A stretch of 64,000 nucleotides of DNA from CAYRDC01 sp964422925 (GTDB lineage Bacteria; Bacteroidota; Bacteroidia; Chitinophagales; S012-47), in assembly GCA_964422925.1 (NCBI GenBank), contig CAYRDC010000005.1, positions 62,001-126,000 on the forward strand. Direction: 5' to 3'. The translations under genes and the position numbers were made by a program. The notes under the pieces are model-generated. The model saw only the letters and a program-made list of their open reading frames with translations. It was not told the DNA's origin and did not search any database. Numbering within the stretch: the stretch's first letter is position 1; the number at the start of each line of letters is the position of its first letter. Shown here piece after piece: positions 46,200 to 55,899 of the stretch.

Positions 46200-46922
46200 T
46201 TAGGTGTTGGCGTTTAATCCCAGCACATCCGCCATGGAATAAAAGCCGGTTTTTCCCTTGATCCAGCGGGCGGCCACGAGGGCTCCACGGGCAAATCCCA
46301 TGCGGTTCAGGGCAATGTGTTTCAGTTCAAGAATATCTTCCGGGCCGGTGTAGCGAATTACATGCGTGCCCGGCACGTCCGCTTCGCGGTTCGATAAAAT
46401 TACCAAATCAGCCGGCATACCGCGCGCTTCATTGACCCATTGTTCCTTGCGTTTAAGTTTATTTAAGATCTGGCTGGCCAGGATGATTGCGGTGCCGCTC
46501 GGTTTGTCCAGTTTTTGCAGGTGGTGTGTTTCTTCAATCTGCACGTCATATTGCGGCTGGCTGTCCATGAGTTCCGCCAGGTGCTGGTTCAGGTAAAACA
46601 ACAGGTTCATCCCGATGCTGAAATTGGAAGCGTACACTATGCCGTGGTTTCCTGAGAGGCATTCATCCCGGACAGCCGGGAGCCGGTCGTTCCAGCCGGT
46701 GGTACCGCAAACCACTTTCACCCCTGCATCGAAGCACCGCAAAATGTTTGCAGCGGCCGCTTCCGGTCGGGAAAACTCAATGGCTACCTCCGCGCCTCGC
46801 AGTTCGTCCGCGGAAGGGGTCCGGTCGCCCACCCAATGGAGTTGAAACTCACCGGATTCGCGGGCCGCCTGCTCCACGGCATGCCCCATTTTCCCGTATC
46901 CGATTATTGCCAGCCTGATCAT
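46200..46922 (-). CDS. dapB: 4-hydroxy-tetrahydrodipicolinate reductase
   Basis: NAD(P)H-dependent reductase of the lysine/diaminopimelate pathway that feeds peptidoglycan synthesis. At 240 residues it belongs to the short form. IIGYGKMGHAVEQAA is the nucleotide-binding loop, VCGTTGW and SNFSIGMNLLF are substrate-loop motifs, and ETHHLQKLDKPSGTA contains the catalytic histidine and lysine. Ten bases separate it from lepB. Confidence 0.95.
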   Translation of the reverse strand: MIRLAIIGYGKMGHAVEQAARESGEFQLHWVGDRTPSADELRGAEVAIEFSRPEAAAANILRCFDAGVKVVCGTTGWNDRLPAVRDECLSGNHGIVYASNFSIGMNLLFYLNQHLAELMDSQPQYDVQIEETHHLQKLDKPSGTAIILASQILNKLKRKEQWVNEARGMPADLVILSNREADVPGTHVIRYTGPEDILELKHIALNRMGFARGALVAARWIKGKTGFYSMADVLGLNANT

Positions 46923-46925
46923 AAT

Positions 46926-47828
46926 TCAGAAGTTCAACCTCAGGTTTATCCCGGGCACCCATTCCGGGGAAGATGGAATCAGCACCGGGCGCACCCGCAA
47001 GCTCAAATCATCACTGATGTCAAAATTATACAGATGAGCGTCCACTATGGCGTCAATTACTGACAAGGCATATAGCCCCGCGGTGATAATATAGGACAAG
47101 TCGCGGTATTCTTTGTAGAATTTGGTCATAATGAGCAGGTTTTCCGTGGAAGCGTATACCGGGTCATTGGCAAAAGGGTCGATAGTGGTACTGTCCCCGT
47201 CCGTCCGCAGGCGGTAGGCATCGCTGAAGGCGTAATAATTCCGCGTATTCCAGCTTATGGAATAAATTCCCCCGGCCAGGGCTGCATATACGATAGGCAC
47301 CTTCCAGTATTTCCGGTTGTACACCTGGCCCATGCCCGGGAACAACAAACTGTACCAAGCGGCTTTCCACGGGCTGTGCCCTTGCTGCAGGTTGGTTGGG
47401 GCAAAGGCATAGGCGTCAAAGATGTTTATGGCGTAATAGTAGAGGGTGCCATAAACAGCCGTATGAAACCATTGCCGCTGGCTTCTTTCCTTTTTCAGCA
47501 ATTGGGCGGAGCTGATGCCGGGAAAGGCATCATGGGTGCTGGTGTCCCCGTCAAAGCGTAGCTGCACGGCTTCCTTGTAGTCGCGGTAAGGGCCCGTGGT
47601 GAAAGCGATGCCGGTAATGCCGCCTCCCAGGACCAGTCCATCAGGGATGACTTTGTACCATTGCCCGTTGGTCCACTGGCCCCATCCGGGCAGGAAGGCT
47701 GATCGTATGGCCTGCCGTTTCGCCAGGGATTTTGTCAGCGAATCGGTTGGCTGGGCTTTGAGCCAGGCAGCCGATAATATCAGCAGAAGAAGGGAAAGGA
47801 TGAAAGGGATTTTCCGGTAATCAATCAT
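46926..47828 (-). CDS. DUF5683 domain protein
   Basis: The 300-residue exported or membrane protein has a signal peptide (ILSLLLLILSAAWLKAQ) and two hydrophobic GxGQ-type hairpins (AFLPGWGQWTNGQWYKV and LLFPGMGQVYNRKYWKV), as in DUF5683 proteins of Bacteroidota. It ends in beta-strands (RVRPVLIPS to LRLNF), suggesting an outer-membrane location. Its function is unknown, but it is constantly placed between parB and dapB. The start at 47828 overlaps the parB stop by eight bases. Confidence 0.85.
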   Translation of the reverse strand: MIDYRKIPFILSLLLLILSAAWLKAQPTDSLTKSLAKRQAIRSAFLPGWGQWTNGQWYKVIPDGLVLGGGITGIAFTTGPYRDYKEAVQLRFDGDTSTHDAFPGISSAQLLKKERSQRQWFHTAVYGTLYYYAINIFDAYAFAPTNLQQGHSPWKAAWYSLLFPGMGQVYNRKYWKVPIVYAALAGGIYSISWNTRNYYAFSDAYRLRTDGDSTTIDPFANDPVYASTENLLIMTKFYKEYRDLSYIITAGLYALSVIDAIVDAHLYNFDISDDLSLRVRPVLIPSSPEWVPGINLRLNF

Positions 47829-48711
47829 GGCCTTCCAGCAGCTCCAGGATCCGTTCAAGGTCTTCTTCGGAAAACCATTGAATCACAATTTCTCCTTTAC
47901 CGCCTTTTTTGGGTTTCAGGTGAACGCGGGTTCCCAGTTGTGAAGATAGATGCTGTTCAATGCGTTTCAGTTGCACGGTTAGTTCCCGTGCGGGGGCGGG
48001 TTTGCGGGTGGCGGGTTTCGCCATTTGGCGGACCATTTCCTCCACCTTCCTTACCGACAAGCCATGTTTGATGATTTCCTTGTACACATGCAGCTGCTCA
48101 TCCACGTTTTCCAGGTTTATGAGCGCCCTGGCGTGACCCATGCTGATCTCCCGCTGCTTGATGGCAACTTGTATTTGCGGAGGCAATTTCAGCAGGCGAA
48201 GATAATTGGTTACCGTGGTCCGGTCTTTCCCGACCTTGGCAGCCAGTTCTTCCTGGGTGAGATTGCCCTCGTCAATCAGCCGCTTGTAATTGATGGCAAT
48301 TTCGATGGCATTCAGGTCCTCGCGCTGGATGTTTTCAATCAGCGCCATGACCAGCATTTCTTCATCATCCGCGGTACGGATATAAGCCGGAACGGATTTC
48401 AGGCCGGCAATCTTGGCCGCGCGGAGCCTGCGCTCCCCGGCAATCAACTGGTACTTCCGGTTTTCCAGCCTGCGGACGGTGATAGGCTGGATCAGGCCGT
48501 GCAATTTGATCGATTCGGCCAGTTCCTCCAGTTTTTGCGCGTCAAAATCCGCCCGGGGCTGAAACGGGTTGATTTCAATCTGCTCCAGGAGGATTTCATC
48601 GGTATTGCGCGGACTGCCCACCGATACCAATCCTTCCTCTTCCGCGGACTCCGTACCGATGTTTTCCAGCAGGGCCCTGATACCTTTGCCCAGGTCTTTT
48701 TTATTGCTCAT
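47821..48711 (-). CDS. parB: Chromosome partitioning protein ParB
   Basis: CTP-dependent DNA clamp that loads at parS sites, 296 residues. The N-terminal LGKGIRALLEN is the ParA-stimulating segment. The CTPase motifs are IEINPFQPR and YQLIAGERRLRAAKIAGL, and ENIQREDLNAIEIA leads into the helix-turn-helix LTQEELAAKVGKDRTTVTNYLRLLKLP. A C-terminal dimer domain follows. It overlaps parA by four bases. No full parS site was found in the window. Confidence 0.96.
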   Translation of the reverse strand: MSNKKDLGKGIRALLENIGTESAEEEGLVSVGSPRNTDEILLEQIEINPFQPRADFDAQKLEELAESIKLHGLIQPITVRRLENRKYQLIAGERRLRAAKIAGLKSVPAYIRTADDEEMLVMALIENIQREDLNAIEIAINYKRLIDEGNLTQEELAAKVGKDRTTVTNYLRLLKLPPQIQVAIKQREISMGHARALINLENVDEQLHVYKEIIKHGLSVRKVEEMVRQMAKPATRKPAPARELTVQLKRIEQHLSSQLGTRVHLKPKKGGKGEIVIQWFSEEDLERILELLEGHD

Positions 48712-49517
48712 TGGTTAATATCAACAGTTTTTCCGGCTTTTGTAATACGTGTGGCATTGTTTTTCTGCAACACTTCCCGGGCCAGGTTAAGGTAATTGAC
48801 AGCTCCCGTACTGTCGGCATCATACATCAAAGCCGGTTTCCCGAAACTGGGCGCTTCTCCCAGCCGTGTATTCCGGTGGATGATCGTATTAAATACAAGG
48901 TCCTGGAAATGGCGCTTCACCTCTGCCACTACCTGGTTCGACAAGCGGAGCCTCGTATCGTACATCGTCAGCAGGATACCCTCAATGCGTAGGTCCGGAT
49001 TCAACCTGCGCTGCACAATCTTTATGGTGTTCAGCAGTTTTCCCAGCCCTTCCAGGGCGAAATACTCACACTGCACGGGAATCAGGACACCATGGGCGGC
49101 TGTCAGGGCATTTACCGTGATCAGGCCCAGGGAAGGCGAACAATCGATGATGACGAAATCGTAGTTACCAATCACGTCTTCCAGGGCCATTTGCATGATC
49201 TTCTCCCGGTTGGGATGGTTGATCAGTTCTATTTCAGCGCCAACCAGGTCTAAGTGGGAGGGGAGCAGCCATAAATTAGGGGTTTCGGTTTTCAATATGG
49301 CTTTGGAAGCGGGCACATCGTTTATCATGCATTCGTAGGTACTGGTGGTAATATTTCCCGGGTCGAACCCGATGCCGGATGTACTGTTGGCCTGCGGATC
49401 GGCATCTACCAGCAGGGTTTTGTATTCCAGTACGGCCAGGCTGGCAGCCAGGTTTATGGCGGTAGTGGTTTTACCTACGCCTCCTTTCTGATTCGCGATA
49501 GCTATAACTTTACCCAT
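48708..49517 (-). CDS. parA: Chromosome partitioning ATPase ParA
   Basis: Walker-type ATPase (Soj) that moves ParB-bound origins, 269 residues. The deviant Walker A box is NQKGGVGKTTTAINLA, with the signature lysine, followed by LLVDADPQANST and VIIDCSPSLGLITVNAL. The protein lacks an N-terminal DNA-binding extension, as expected for a chromosomal ParA. It begins the operon that runs through parB, DUF5683, dapB and lepB. Confidence 0.96.
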   Translation of the reverse strand: MGKVIAIANQKGGVGKTTTAINLAASLAVLEYKTLLVDADPQANSTSGIGFDPGNITTSTYECMINDVPASKAILKTETPNLWLLPSHLDLVGAEIELINHPNREKIMQMALEDVIGNYDFVIIDCSPSLGLITVNALTAAHGVLIPVQCEYFALEGLGKLLNTIKIVQRRLNPDLRIEGILLTMYDTRLRLSNQVVAEVKRHFQDLVFNTIIHRNTRLGEAPSFGKPALMYDADSTGAVNYLNLAREVLQKNNATRITKAGKTVDINQ

Positions 49518-49543
49518 CTAATCAAATCTCCCTTGTTTTAGGT

Positions 49544-50224
49544 TTATAAGTCAATCGATTGCCCGATTTCCGGCATGTGCAGCTGAACCCCTGCGTCCGC
49601 GAACGCCTTGCGCAGCTTGTCATGGTCAATCTTGATGAAACCGAAAGTGTCATAATGCATGGCCACCACCTGCTTGCAGTCCAGGAATTTGGCTGCCATA
49701 ACCGCTTCCTCTATTCCCATGGTGAAATTGTCGCCCACAGGGAGCAGGCTGAATTTCAGGTCGCTAAATTTCGGGATCAGCTGCATGTCCATAGTCAGGG
49801 CCGTGTCTCCGGCAAAATAAAAATCCCCTTCATCGCTCATAATCACAAACCCGGCCGGGTTTCCGCCACCGCTGCCGTCCGGCAAAGTGCTGGAATGGAT
49901 GGCATTAACCATTTTGACCGTGCCGAAATCAAAATGCCACTGGCCACCATGGTTCATGGGATGCCCGTTGGTGAGACCCTGCTTCCCGAACCAGGTAATG
50001 ATTTCAAAATTCGATACCAATTTGGCCCCGCTTTGCCGGGCAATCGTAGCCACATCGGCCACATGGTCTTCATGGCCGTGGGAAATCAGGATATAATCCG
50101 GCTTGATTTCCGCTACCTTGATATGCGAAGCCAGCTCATTCGGAGTAATAAACGGGTCAAAAAGCAAATTCTTACCTTTCACCTCCACCATCATGCAGGC
50201 ATGGCCGAAATACGTGATTTTCAT
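49544..50224 (-). CDS. UPF0173 metal-dependent hydrolase
   Basis: Beta-lactamase-fold hydrolase of 226 residues. The metal motif HGHEDH lies near residue 55, and the other ligands are probably in GDTALTMDM and AMHYDTFG. It starts ITYFGHACMMVEVKGKNLLFDPF, like UPF0173/YtkL proteins, whose substrate is unknown. It is 26 bases upstream of parA on the same strand, so it could share the transcript. Confidence 0.9.
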   Translation of the reverse strand: MKITYFGHACMMVEVKGKNLLFDPFITPNELASHIKVAEIKPDYILISHGHEDHVADVATIARQSGAKLVSNFEIITWFGKQGLTNGHPMNHGGQWHFDFGTVKMVNAIHSSTLPDGSGGGNPAGFVIMSDEGDFYFAGDTALTMDMQLIPKFSDLKFSLLPVGDNFTMGIEEAVMAAKFLDCKQVVAMHYDTFGFIKIDHDKLRKAFADAGVQLHMPEIGQSIDL

Positions 50225-50388
50225 GATGACAGGTTTTGTGTTTGAAAATGCAGTTTGCGCCTAAAAAGTAAAGATACGAGGAAAGCCTTGATAAACCCTG
50301 CTAATCAGGTCCGGATTATAAACAATTGGCTCTTCCGGCTGTCCACAATTTTTGCAAATCAATTGGTTTATAGTTTTTTTGCTTCCCG

Positions 50389-52044
50389 GTGCTGTGGATA
50401 AAAACCATACAGTTCGGGGGCTTTCGAGCCGTGTTCGTGGCCGGGCTTATTGCATCGTTCATCCTGCCGGGGTGCGTGCCCTCGGGGAATGAGGATTCTT
50501 CCAGGGTTTTCCGTTACAACCAGGCTGGGGGCATTTCGAGCCTCGACCCGGCTTTCGCGCGCAACCAGGCCAATATCTGGGCAGTGCACCAGCTATATAA
50601 CGGGCTGGTGACCTTCGACCGGAACTTGCGCATTATTCCCTGCCTGGCTAAATCGTGGGAAATCAGCCAGGACCGTTGCACCTACACTTTCCACCTCCGG
50701 ACAGATGTACGCTTTCATGACGACCCGGCTTTTCCCGGAGGGCAGGGACGCATCTTGGAGGCTGAGGATGTGGTGTACAGTTTCAGCCGTCTGCTGGATC
50801 CCTTGGTGGCATCGCCCGGGGCCTGGATTTTCCAGGACAAAGTGGACACGCTGAACCCCTTTGAAGCACCTGATGACAGCACTTTTATCCTTCGCCTGCG
50901 CCAGCCGTTCCGCGCCATGCTGGGCATCCTGACCATGGAGTATTGCAACATCGTCCCCCGCGAGGCCGTGGAATATTACGGCCAGTCATTCCGCAAGCAT
51001 CCCGTGGGCACCGGGCCCTTCCGGTTTGTGAAATGGCAGGAAGGCAACGCGCTGATTTTAGACAGAAACCCGGCATATTTTCAGGCTGACAGCCTGGGCC
51101 GCCCGCTGCCATACCTCGACCGGGTCATCATTTTCTTTATCGACAACAAAAGCACCGAATTCCTGACCTTCCTGGACGGGAACCTGGATTTCGTGTCGGA
51201 TTTCGACCCGGGCCTCAAGGAGCTGATCCTTACGCCTGAGGGGGAACTCAACCCGGAATTTGCCGGGAAGATGCAATTGCTGAAGCACAGTTACCTGAAC
51301 ACCGAATATCTCGGCTTACTGGTTGATTCCACCCTGGAGGTGATGGATAATAGCCCGTTGCTGGATCCTCGTGTGCGCCTGGCCATCAATTACGGTTTTG
51401 ACCGGGAGCGGCTGGTGCAATTTCTCAGGAACGGGAAAGGGGAGCCCGCCACGCACGGCATGATCCCACCGGGCTTGCCGGGATACGATGCCGGTGCAGA
51501 ATACGGTTTCAGTTATGACCCGGAAAAAGCGAGGGCCTTGCTCGCGGAAGCGGGATACCCGGGAGGGAAGAACATGCCTTCGATTGAGCTAAGCGCTCCG
51601 CCCACTTACGCGGATATCTGCGAGTTTATTCAAAACCAATTGCAGGAAACCGGCATTCCCGTGCAGCTGCATATCATGCAGCCCAGCGCCCTGCGTTCAG
51701 CCATGGAACGCAGCGAGCTGCCGTTTTTCAGGGCCAGCTGGATAGCCGATTACCCGGACGCGGAAAGTTACATGGCCTTATTTTATAGCCGGTATGGCGC
51801 GCCCCCGAACTACACGCGGTATCATAACCCCTTAGCCGACAGCCTGTATGATAATGCCGTGGCGGAAACCGATCCGGACAAGGCCGCCAGGCTGTACCGT
51901 GCCATGGACAGCCTGGTAATGCGGGACGCCCCCGTAGTGCCGCTCTATTACGATGAAGTGTTCCGCTTTGTGGCACCAGGTGTGCACGGTCTGCGGCCAA
52001 ACGCGATGAATATCCTGGATCTTTCGAAGGTGTGGAAAGAATAA
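50389..52044 (+). CDS. Peptide-type ABC transporter substrate-binding lipoprotein
   Basis: Family 5 solute-binding protein, 551 residues, that probably captures oligopeptides or similar ligands. The signal sequence ends in a lipobox (FILPGC). AGGISSLDPAFARNQANIWAVHQLYNGLV is the typical N-terminal motif and RKHPVGTGPFRFVKW follows. The start is a GTG; no ATG fits. No permease or ATPase gene is adjacent, so it may use transporter subunits encoded elsewhere. Confidence 0.88.
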   Translation: MLWIKTIQFGGFRAVFVAGLIASFILPGCVPSGNEDSSRVFRYNQAGGISSLDPAFARNQANIWAVHQLYNGLVTFDRNLRIIPCLAKSWEISQDRCTYTFHLRTDVRFHDDPAFPGGQGRILEAEDVVYSFSRLLDPLVASPGAWIFQDKVDTLNPFEAPDDSTFILRLRQPFRAMLGILTMEYCNIVPREAVEYYGQSFRKHPVGTGPFRFVKWQEGNALILDRNPAYFQADSLGRPLPYLDRVIIFFIDNKSTEFLTFLDGNLDFVSDFDPGLKELILTPEGELNPEFAGKMQLLKHSYLNTEYLGLLVDSTLEVMDNSPLLDPRVRLAINYGFDRERLVQFLRNGKGEPATHGMIPPGLPGYDAGAEYGFSYDPEKARALLAEAGYPGGKNMPSIELSAPPTYADICEFIQNQLQETGIPVQLHIMQPSALRSAMERSELPFFRASWIADYPDAESYMALFYSRYGAPPNYTRYHNPLADSLYDNAVAETDPDKAARLYRAMDSLVMRDAPVVPLYYDEVFRFVAPGVHGLRPNAMNILDLSKVWKE

Positions 52045-52047
52045 GCA

Positions 52048-52063
52048 CCGTGCTTCAGCACGG
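52048..52063. other. Perfect 6-bp stem-loop in the gap after the solute-binding protein gene
   Basis: CCGTGC and GCACGG with a TTCA loop, three bases after the stop. No T-run follows, so termination is uncertain. Confidence 0.4.
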
Positions 52064-52099
52064 CAATTACCTCACGCAAAAACCCTAACTTTCGGCTCC

Positions 52100-53407
52100 A
52101 TGCCCGGGCAAAAGATCATCAAGGGAGACAGACGGATAATTAACGGCTGGGCCATGTACGACTGGGCCAATTCGGTGTACAGCCTGGTGATCACGTCCAC
52201 CATTTTCCCGGTTTATTACCTGAAAATCACTTCCGCGGCCGATGGCGCTTCGCAACCTGTTCCTTTTTTCGGATTTTATTTCAACAACGTAAGCCTTTAT
52301 TCCTGGGGATTGTCGGCTTCATTCCTCATCGCGGCAGCCATAGCGCCCTTTCTGTCTGGCATTGCCGATTACACAGGGAACAAAAAAGCCTTTATGCACT
52401 TTTTTTGCTACCTCGGCAGCCTTTCGTGCATTGCCCTGTATTTTTTCACCGGGCTGCAAAACATTGAAGTGGGGATCATTGCCTTTGTCCTGGCAGGGAT
52501 CGGCTTTACCGGAAGCATTGTGTTTTACAATGCTTACCTGCCCGAGATTGCCGAGGAGAAAGACCAGGACCGGGTAAGCGCCAAAGGTTTTGCCCTGGGA
52601 TACATCGGGAGCGTGATTCTGCTGCTGGTAAACCTTTCCATGGTGATGTACCCTGAGGTTTATGGGATTACCGATCCACAATTGCCGGCCCGGATTTCAT
52701 TCCTTACCGTGGGCTTATGGTGGGCCGGGTTCGCGCAGATCACTTTTAGCCGGCTGCCCCGGAATGTATTCGGTCGCAAGGCCGGCCGGCAGGTAATCTG
52801 GAACGGTTACCGGGAATTGCTTTCGGTTTTCCGGCAATTAAAATCCCTCAAGCGGCTCAAACGGTTTTTGTTGGGGTTCTTTTTTTATAGCACCGGCATG
52901 CAAACCGTGATGTACCTGGCGCCCACCTTTGCCGAGAAGGAGATGAAAATGGGAACCGGCTTGCTGATTGGCCTGATGCTCATCATTCAGCTGGTGGCCA
53001 TTGCCGGAGCCTATCTGTTTTCCTGGTTATCGGCCCGGCTGGGCAATATCCGCACCCTGATCATGGCCATTCTTTTCTGGACTCTGGTTACAGGCAGCAT
53101 TTTTTTCATTTTTCATATCCCCGCCTTCCTGGTGGCCGCTTTCGGGGTGGGGTTGGTGATGGGAGGGACCCAGGCGCTGAGCCGCTCGACCTACAGCAAG
53201 CTGCTTCCGGAAACCTATGACCACGCTTCCTTCTTCAGCTTTTATGACGTGGCCGAGAAAATCAGCATTGTGCTGGGCTCGTTTATGTTTGGTTGGATTT
53301 ACGCTCAAACCAACAATATGCGTGATTCCGTGCTGGCGATTATTGTCTGCTTCATCATAGGCCTGTTCTACCTGCGGTCTATTCCCCAAAAACGGGTCGC
53401 GGCTTGA
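52100..53407 (+). CDS. MFS transporter, UMF1/Atg22 type
   Basis: The 435-residue major facilitator protein has about twelve segments. INGWAMYDWANSVYSLVITSTIFPVYY is the hallmark of the UMF1 family related to the vacuolar amino-acid effluxer Atg22. The domain-1 loop DRVSAKGFALGYIGS and GGTQALSRSTYSKLLPE are also family features. Export of amino acids is a plausible role but not shown. A stem-loop with T residues follows. Confidence 0.88.
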   Translation: MPGQKIIKGDRRIINGWAMYDWANSVYSLVITSTIFPVYYLKITSAADGASQPVPFFGFYFNNVSLYSWGLSASFLIAAAIAPFLSGIADYTGNKKAFMHFFCYLGSLSCIALYFFTGLQNIEVGIIAFVLAGIGFTGSIVFYNAYLPEIAEEKDQDRVSAKGFALGYIGSVILLLVNLSMVMYPEVYGITDPQLPARISFLTVGLWWAGFAQITFSRLPRNVFGRKAGRQVIWNGYRELLSVFRQLKSLKRLKRFLLGFFFYSTGMQTVMYLAPTFAEKEMKMGTGLLIGLMLIIQLVAIAGAYLFSWLSARLGNIRTLIMAILFWTLVTGSIFFIFHIPAFLVAAFGVGLVMGGTQALSRSTYSKLLPETYDHASFFSFYDVAEKISIVLGSFMFGWIYAQTNNMRDSVLAIIVCFIIGLFYLRSIPQKRVAA

Positions 53408-53410
53408 AAA

Positions 53411-53436
53411 CTTCCCGCTGACGGGAAGGCTTTTTT
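53411..53436 (+). terminator. Terminator after the UMF1 gene
   Basis: CTTCCCG and CGGGAAG form a 7-bp stem with a CTGA loop, then GC and six T. Confidence 0.8.
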
Positions 53437-53438
53437 AC

Positions 53439-53446
53439 TACATTTG
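53439..53446 (+). promoter_or_regulatory. TAnnTTTG promoter element for the LutA/YkgE-like gene (nearly leaderless)
   Basis: TACATTTG, an exact consensus match eight bases before the ATG at 53455. Confidence 0.5.
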
Positions 53447-53454
53447 TGCCCTGC

Positions 53455-54174
53455 ATGGACGTAGATATTTTCATTCCCTGTTTTATCGATCAGTTGTTTC
53501 CCGAAACGGGATTTCACATGGTGAAAGTCCTGGAAAAAGCGGGCTGCCGGGTTCATTACAATCCGGCTCAGACCTGCTGCGGGCAACCCGCCTTCAACGC
53601 GGGCTTCCAGCATGAATGCCGGCCCGTGGCCGAAAAATTTATCCGCGATTTCAACAATGGGCGCCCGGTGGTGATACCCAGCGCTTCCTGCTCGGGCTTT
53701 GTGAAAAATTATTACGGGCAAATGCTTGAAAATTCCTCGGTGCACAACGACTGGAAAAGCGTGCGCAGCCAGGTGTACGAGTTTTCCGATTTCCTGGTCA
53801 ACCGGCTGAAAGTGGTTGACTTTAACGCTGCTCTGGAGGGGAGAGCCACTTACCACGATTCCTGCAGCGGCCTGCGCGAAATCGGCATTAAAAGCGAACC
53901 ACGGGTGCTGCTGGCGCATGTCCGGGGCCTTGAGCTGGCCGAAATGAAAAAAACCGAAGACTGCTGCGGATTCGGGGGCACCTTTGCCGTCAAATATGAG
54001 CCCATTTCCGCTTCAATGGGACTGCAAAAGGTAAAACACGCCATTGATACCGGGGCCGATTACCTAATTTCGACCGACCTGAGCTGCCTGCTTCACCTGC
54101 AGGCATTGCTGCAAAAGCAAAAATCCAACATAAAAATCATGCACCTGGCCGATGTGCTGGCCTCTGGGTGGTAA
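53455..54174 (+). CDS. LutA/YkgE-type (Fe-S)-binding oxidoreductase subunit
   Basis: The 239-residue protein has the two cysteine-rich CCG domains of the family: IPCFIDQLFP with QTCCGQPAFNAG, and HDSCSGLREIG with DCCGFGGTFAVKYE. LutA is one of three subunits that oxidise L-lactate; relatives bind heterodisulfide-reductase-type clusters. No LutB or LutC partner is adjacent, so the function of this lone gene is open. The ATG at 53455 is chosen over a GTG at 53446, which lies in the promoter element. Confidence 0.85.
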   Translation: MDVDIFIPCFIDQLFPETGFHMVKVLEKAGCRVHYNPAQTCCGQPAFNAGFQHECRPVAEKFIRDFNNGRPVVIPSASCSGFVKNYYGQMLENSSVHNDWKSVRSQVYEFSDFLVNRLKVVDFNAALEGRATYHDSCSGLREIGIKSEPRVLLAHVRGLELAEMKKTEDCCGFGGTFAVKYEPISASMGLQKVKHAIDTGADYLISTDLSCLLHLQALLQKQKSNIKIMHLADVLASGW

Positions 54175-54185
54175 GCATTCCGGCC

Positions 54186-54203
54186 GCCTGCGCAGGCTTT
54201 TTT
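54186..54203 (+). terminator. Terminator after the LutA/YkgE-like gene
   Basis: The palindrome GCCTGCGCAGGC (5-bp arms, 2-base loop) is followed by six T, twelve bases after the stop codon. Confidence 0.75.
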
Positions 54204-54240
54204 ACAGACATGGTACAGGTTTTGATAAATTTACCGGCCT

Positions 54241-55890
54241 ATGAAGTTATCCCGTATCTCCCTGACCCTGCTATTGCTGGCAACCCTGCGAACGCTTTCG
54301 GAAGCCCAGCCCTTCACCCGGGCCGACAGCCTGCTCGGTTCACTGAACCCCGAAAGATCCTGCTATGACGTGACATCCTATTACCTGGATATTACCTTTA
54401 ATCCGGAGGACAAGACCATTGAAGGCCAGGTGGATATATTTTTCACCGCTATGGCGAATTTCGACCGTATGCAGGTAGACCTGGACAAACGGCTTACCAT
54501 TACCGGGATACTTTTCCGGGAAAAGCCTTTGTTGTTTGACCGGGAATTCCGGGCGGTGCATATTTACATGCCGGGAAAGATTTTGAAAGGCGAGGCCGGG
54601 AAAATATCCGTTGCGTTTAAGGGTAAACCCCGGGAAGCGCTCAACCCGCCATGGGATGGCGGTTTTTCGTGGGAGCACTATAATGAAAAACCCTGGTTCA
54701 GTGTTTCCTGCGAAGGGGAAGGCGCCAGCCTTTGGTGGCCCTGCAAGGACCATTTCAGCGATGAACCGGATTCGGTTATTATGGACTGGACCGTTCCGGA
54801 CGGATTAGTGGCTGTGGGGAACGGCCGGCTCCGGGAGAGCGTATCCCGTGATTCCGGATGGACTACCTGGACTTGGGCCGTCACCAACCCGATCAATCTT
54901 TACAATGTGAATATCACGGCCGGGCCGCTTGTTCATTGGTCGGACACTTTCCGTGGCAAGGAAGGACCGCTTGCCCTTGATTACTATGTGCTTGAAGGGC
55001 ATGAAGCCAAATCCCGGGAACACTTCAGACAGGTAAAGCCCATGCTTGCCTGCTACGAAAAATACTTCGGGCCGTATCCCTTCTACGCGGATTCCTATAA
55101 GCTGGTGGAAACCCCTTACCTCGGCATGGAGCACCAGTCATCCATTGCCTACGGCAATAGTTTCCGGAAAGGATACATGGGACTGGACCAGTCCGGACTG
55201 GGGTTTGATTATATCATTATCCATGAATCCGGCCACGAATGGTTCGGCAACAGCCTTACTGCGGCCGACCCGGCTGAACTCTGGATTCACGAATCGTTTA
55301 CCACCTATGCCGAAGCTGTTTACATCGAATGCATGGCGGACTATGAAACAGCTATCCGGTATCTGAACACGCAACGCTGGATGATCCGTAACCGGCATCC
55401 CATTGTGGGGCCCGGGGGAGTGCATTTCAAAGGCTGGAACTACGACAATGACTTGTACTACAAAGGAGCCTGGATGCTGCAAACCCTGCGCACAATACTG
55501 GATAACGATACCCTGTGGTGGAATACCTTATATGATTTTTGCACAGAATTCCGGCACCGGATTCTTTCCACCGGAGAGGTAATTACCTTTTTTGAAAACC
55601 GGACAGGCCGGGAGCTCGGGCCTGTTTTCCGGCAATACCTTTACCATGCCGAACCGCCCGAACTGATGTACACCGTCCGGAAAAAAGGAAACGCCCTGGA
55701 AATGGAGTTCCGGTGGGAAGCCGCAGAACCCGGGTTTGAGATGCCTGTGCGGATAGTCTATGACGAGAAAGAATCGCGCTGGATAAAACCCACGGCCAAG
55801 TGGCAGAAAATAAAGCTAAAAGGTTGGAAAAACCCTGCTAAATTAGCGATGGATTCAAGGCATATGTATTTTTTGGAAACCAAAATGTAA
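54241..55890 (+). CDS. M1 family metallopeptidase (aminopeptidase)
   Basis: The 549-residue exported zinc aminopeptidase has a signal peptide (to LSEAQ). The active site is H328-E-S-G-H332 with the third ligand E351 (HExxHx18E). The exopeptidase motif, usually GAMEN, reads GMEHQSS here. It lacks the long C-terminal helical domain of classical M1 enzymes. It is followed nine bases later by the TapB-like gene, so the two may be cotranscribed. Confidence 0.92.
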   Translation: MKLSRISLTLLLLATLRTLSEAQPFTRADSLLGSLNPERSCYDVTSYYLDITFNPEDKTIEGQVDIFFTAMANFDRMQVDLDKRLTITGILFREKPLLFDREFRAVHIYMPGKILKGEAGKISVAFKGKPREALNPPWDGGFSWEHYNEKPWFSVSCEGEGASLWWPCKDHFSDEPDSVIMDWTVPDGLVAVGNGRLRESVSRDSGWTTWTWAVTNPINLYNVNITAGPLVHWSDTFRGKEGPLALDYYVLEGHEAKSREHFRQVKPMLACYEKYFGPYPFYADSYKLVETPYLGMEHQSSIAYGNSFRKGYMGLDQSGLGFDYIIIHESGHEWFGNSLTAADPAELWIHESFTTYAEAVYIECMADYETAIRYLNTQRWMIRNRHPIVGPGGVHFKGWNYDNDLYYKGAWMLQTLRTILDNDTLWWNTLYDFCTEFRHRILSTGEVITFFENRTGRELGPVFRQYLYHAEPPELMYTVRKKGNALEMEFRWEAAEPGFEMPVRIVYDEKESRWIKPTAKWQKIKLKGWKNPAKLAMDSRHMYFLETKM

Positions 55891-55899
55891 CACCGTACC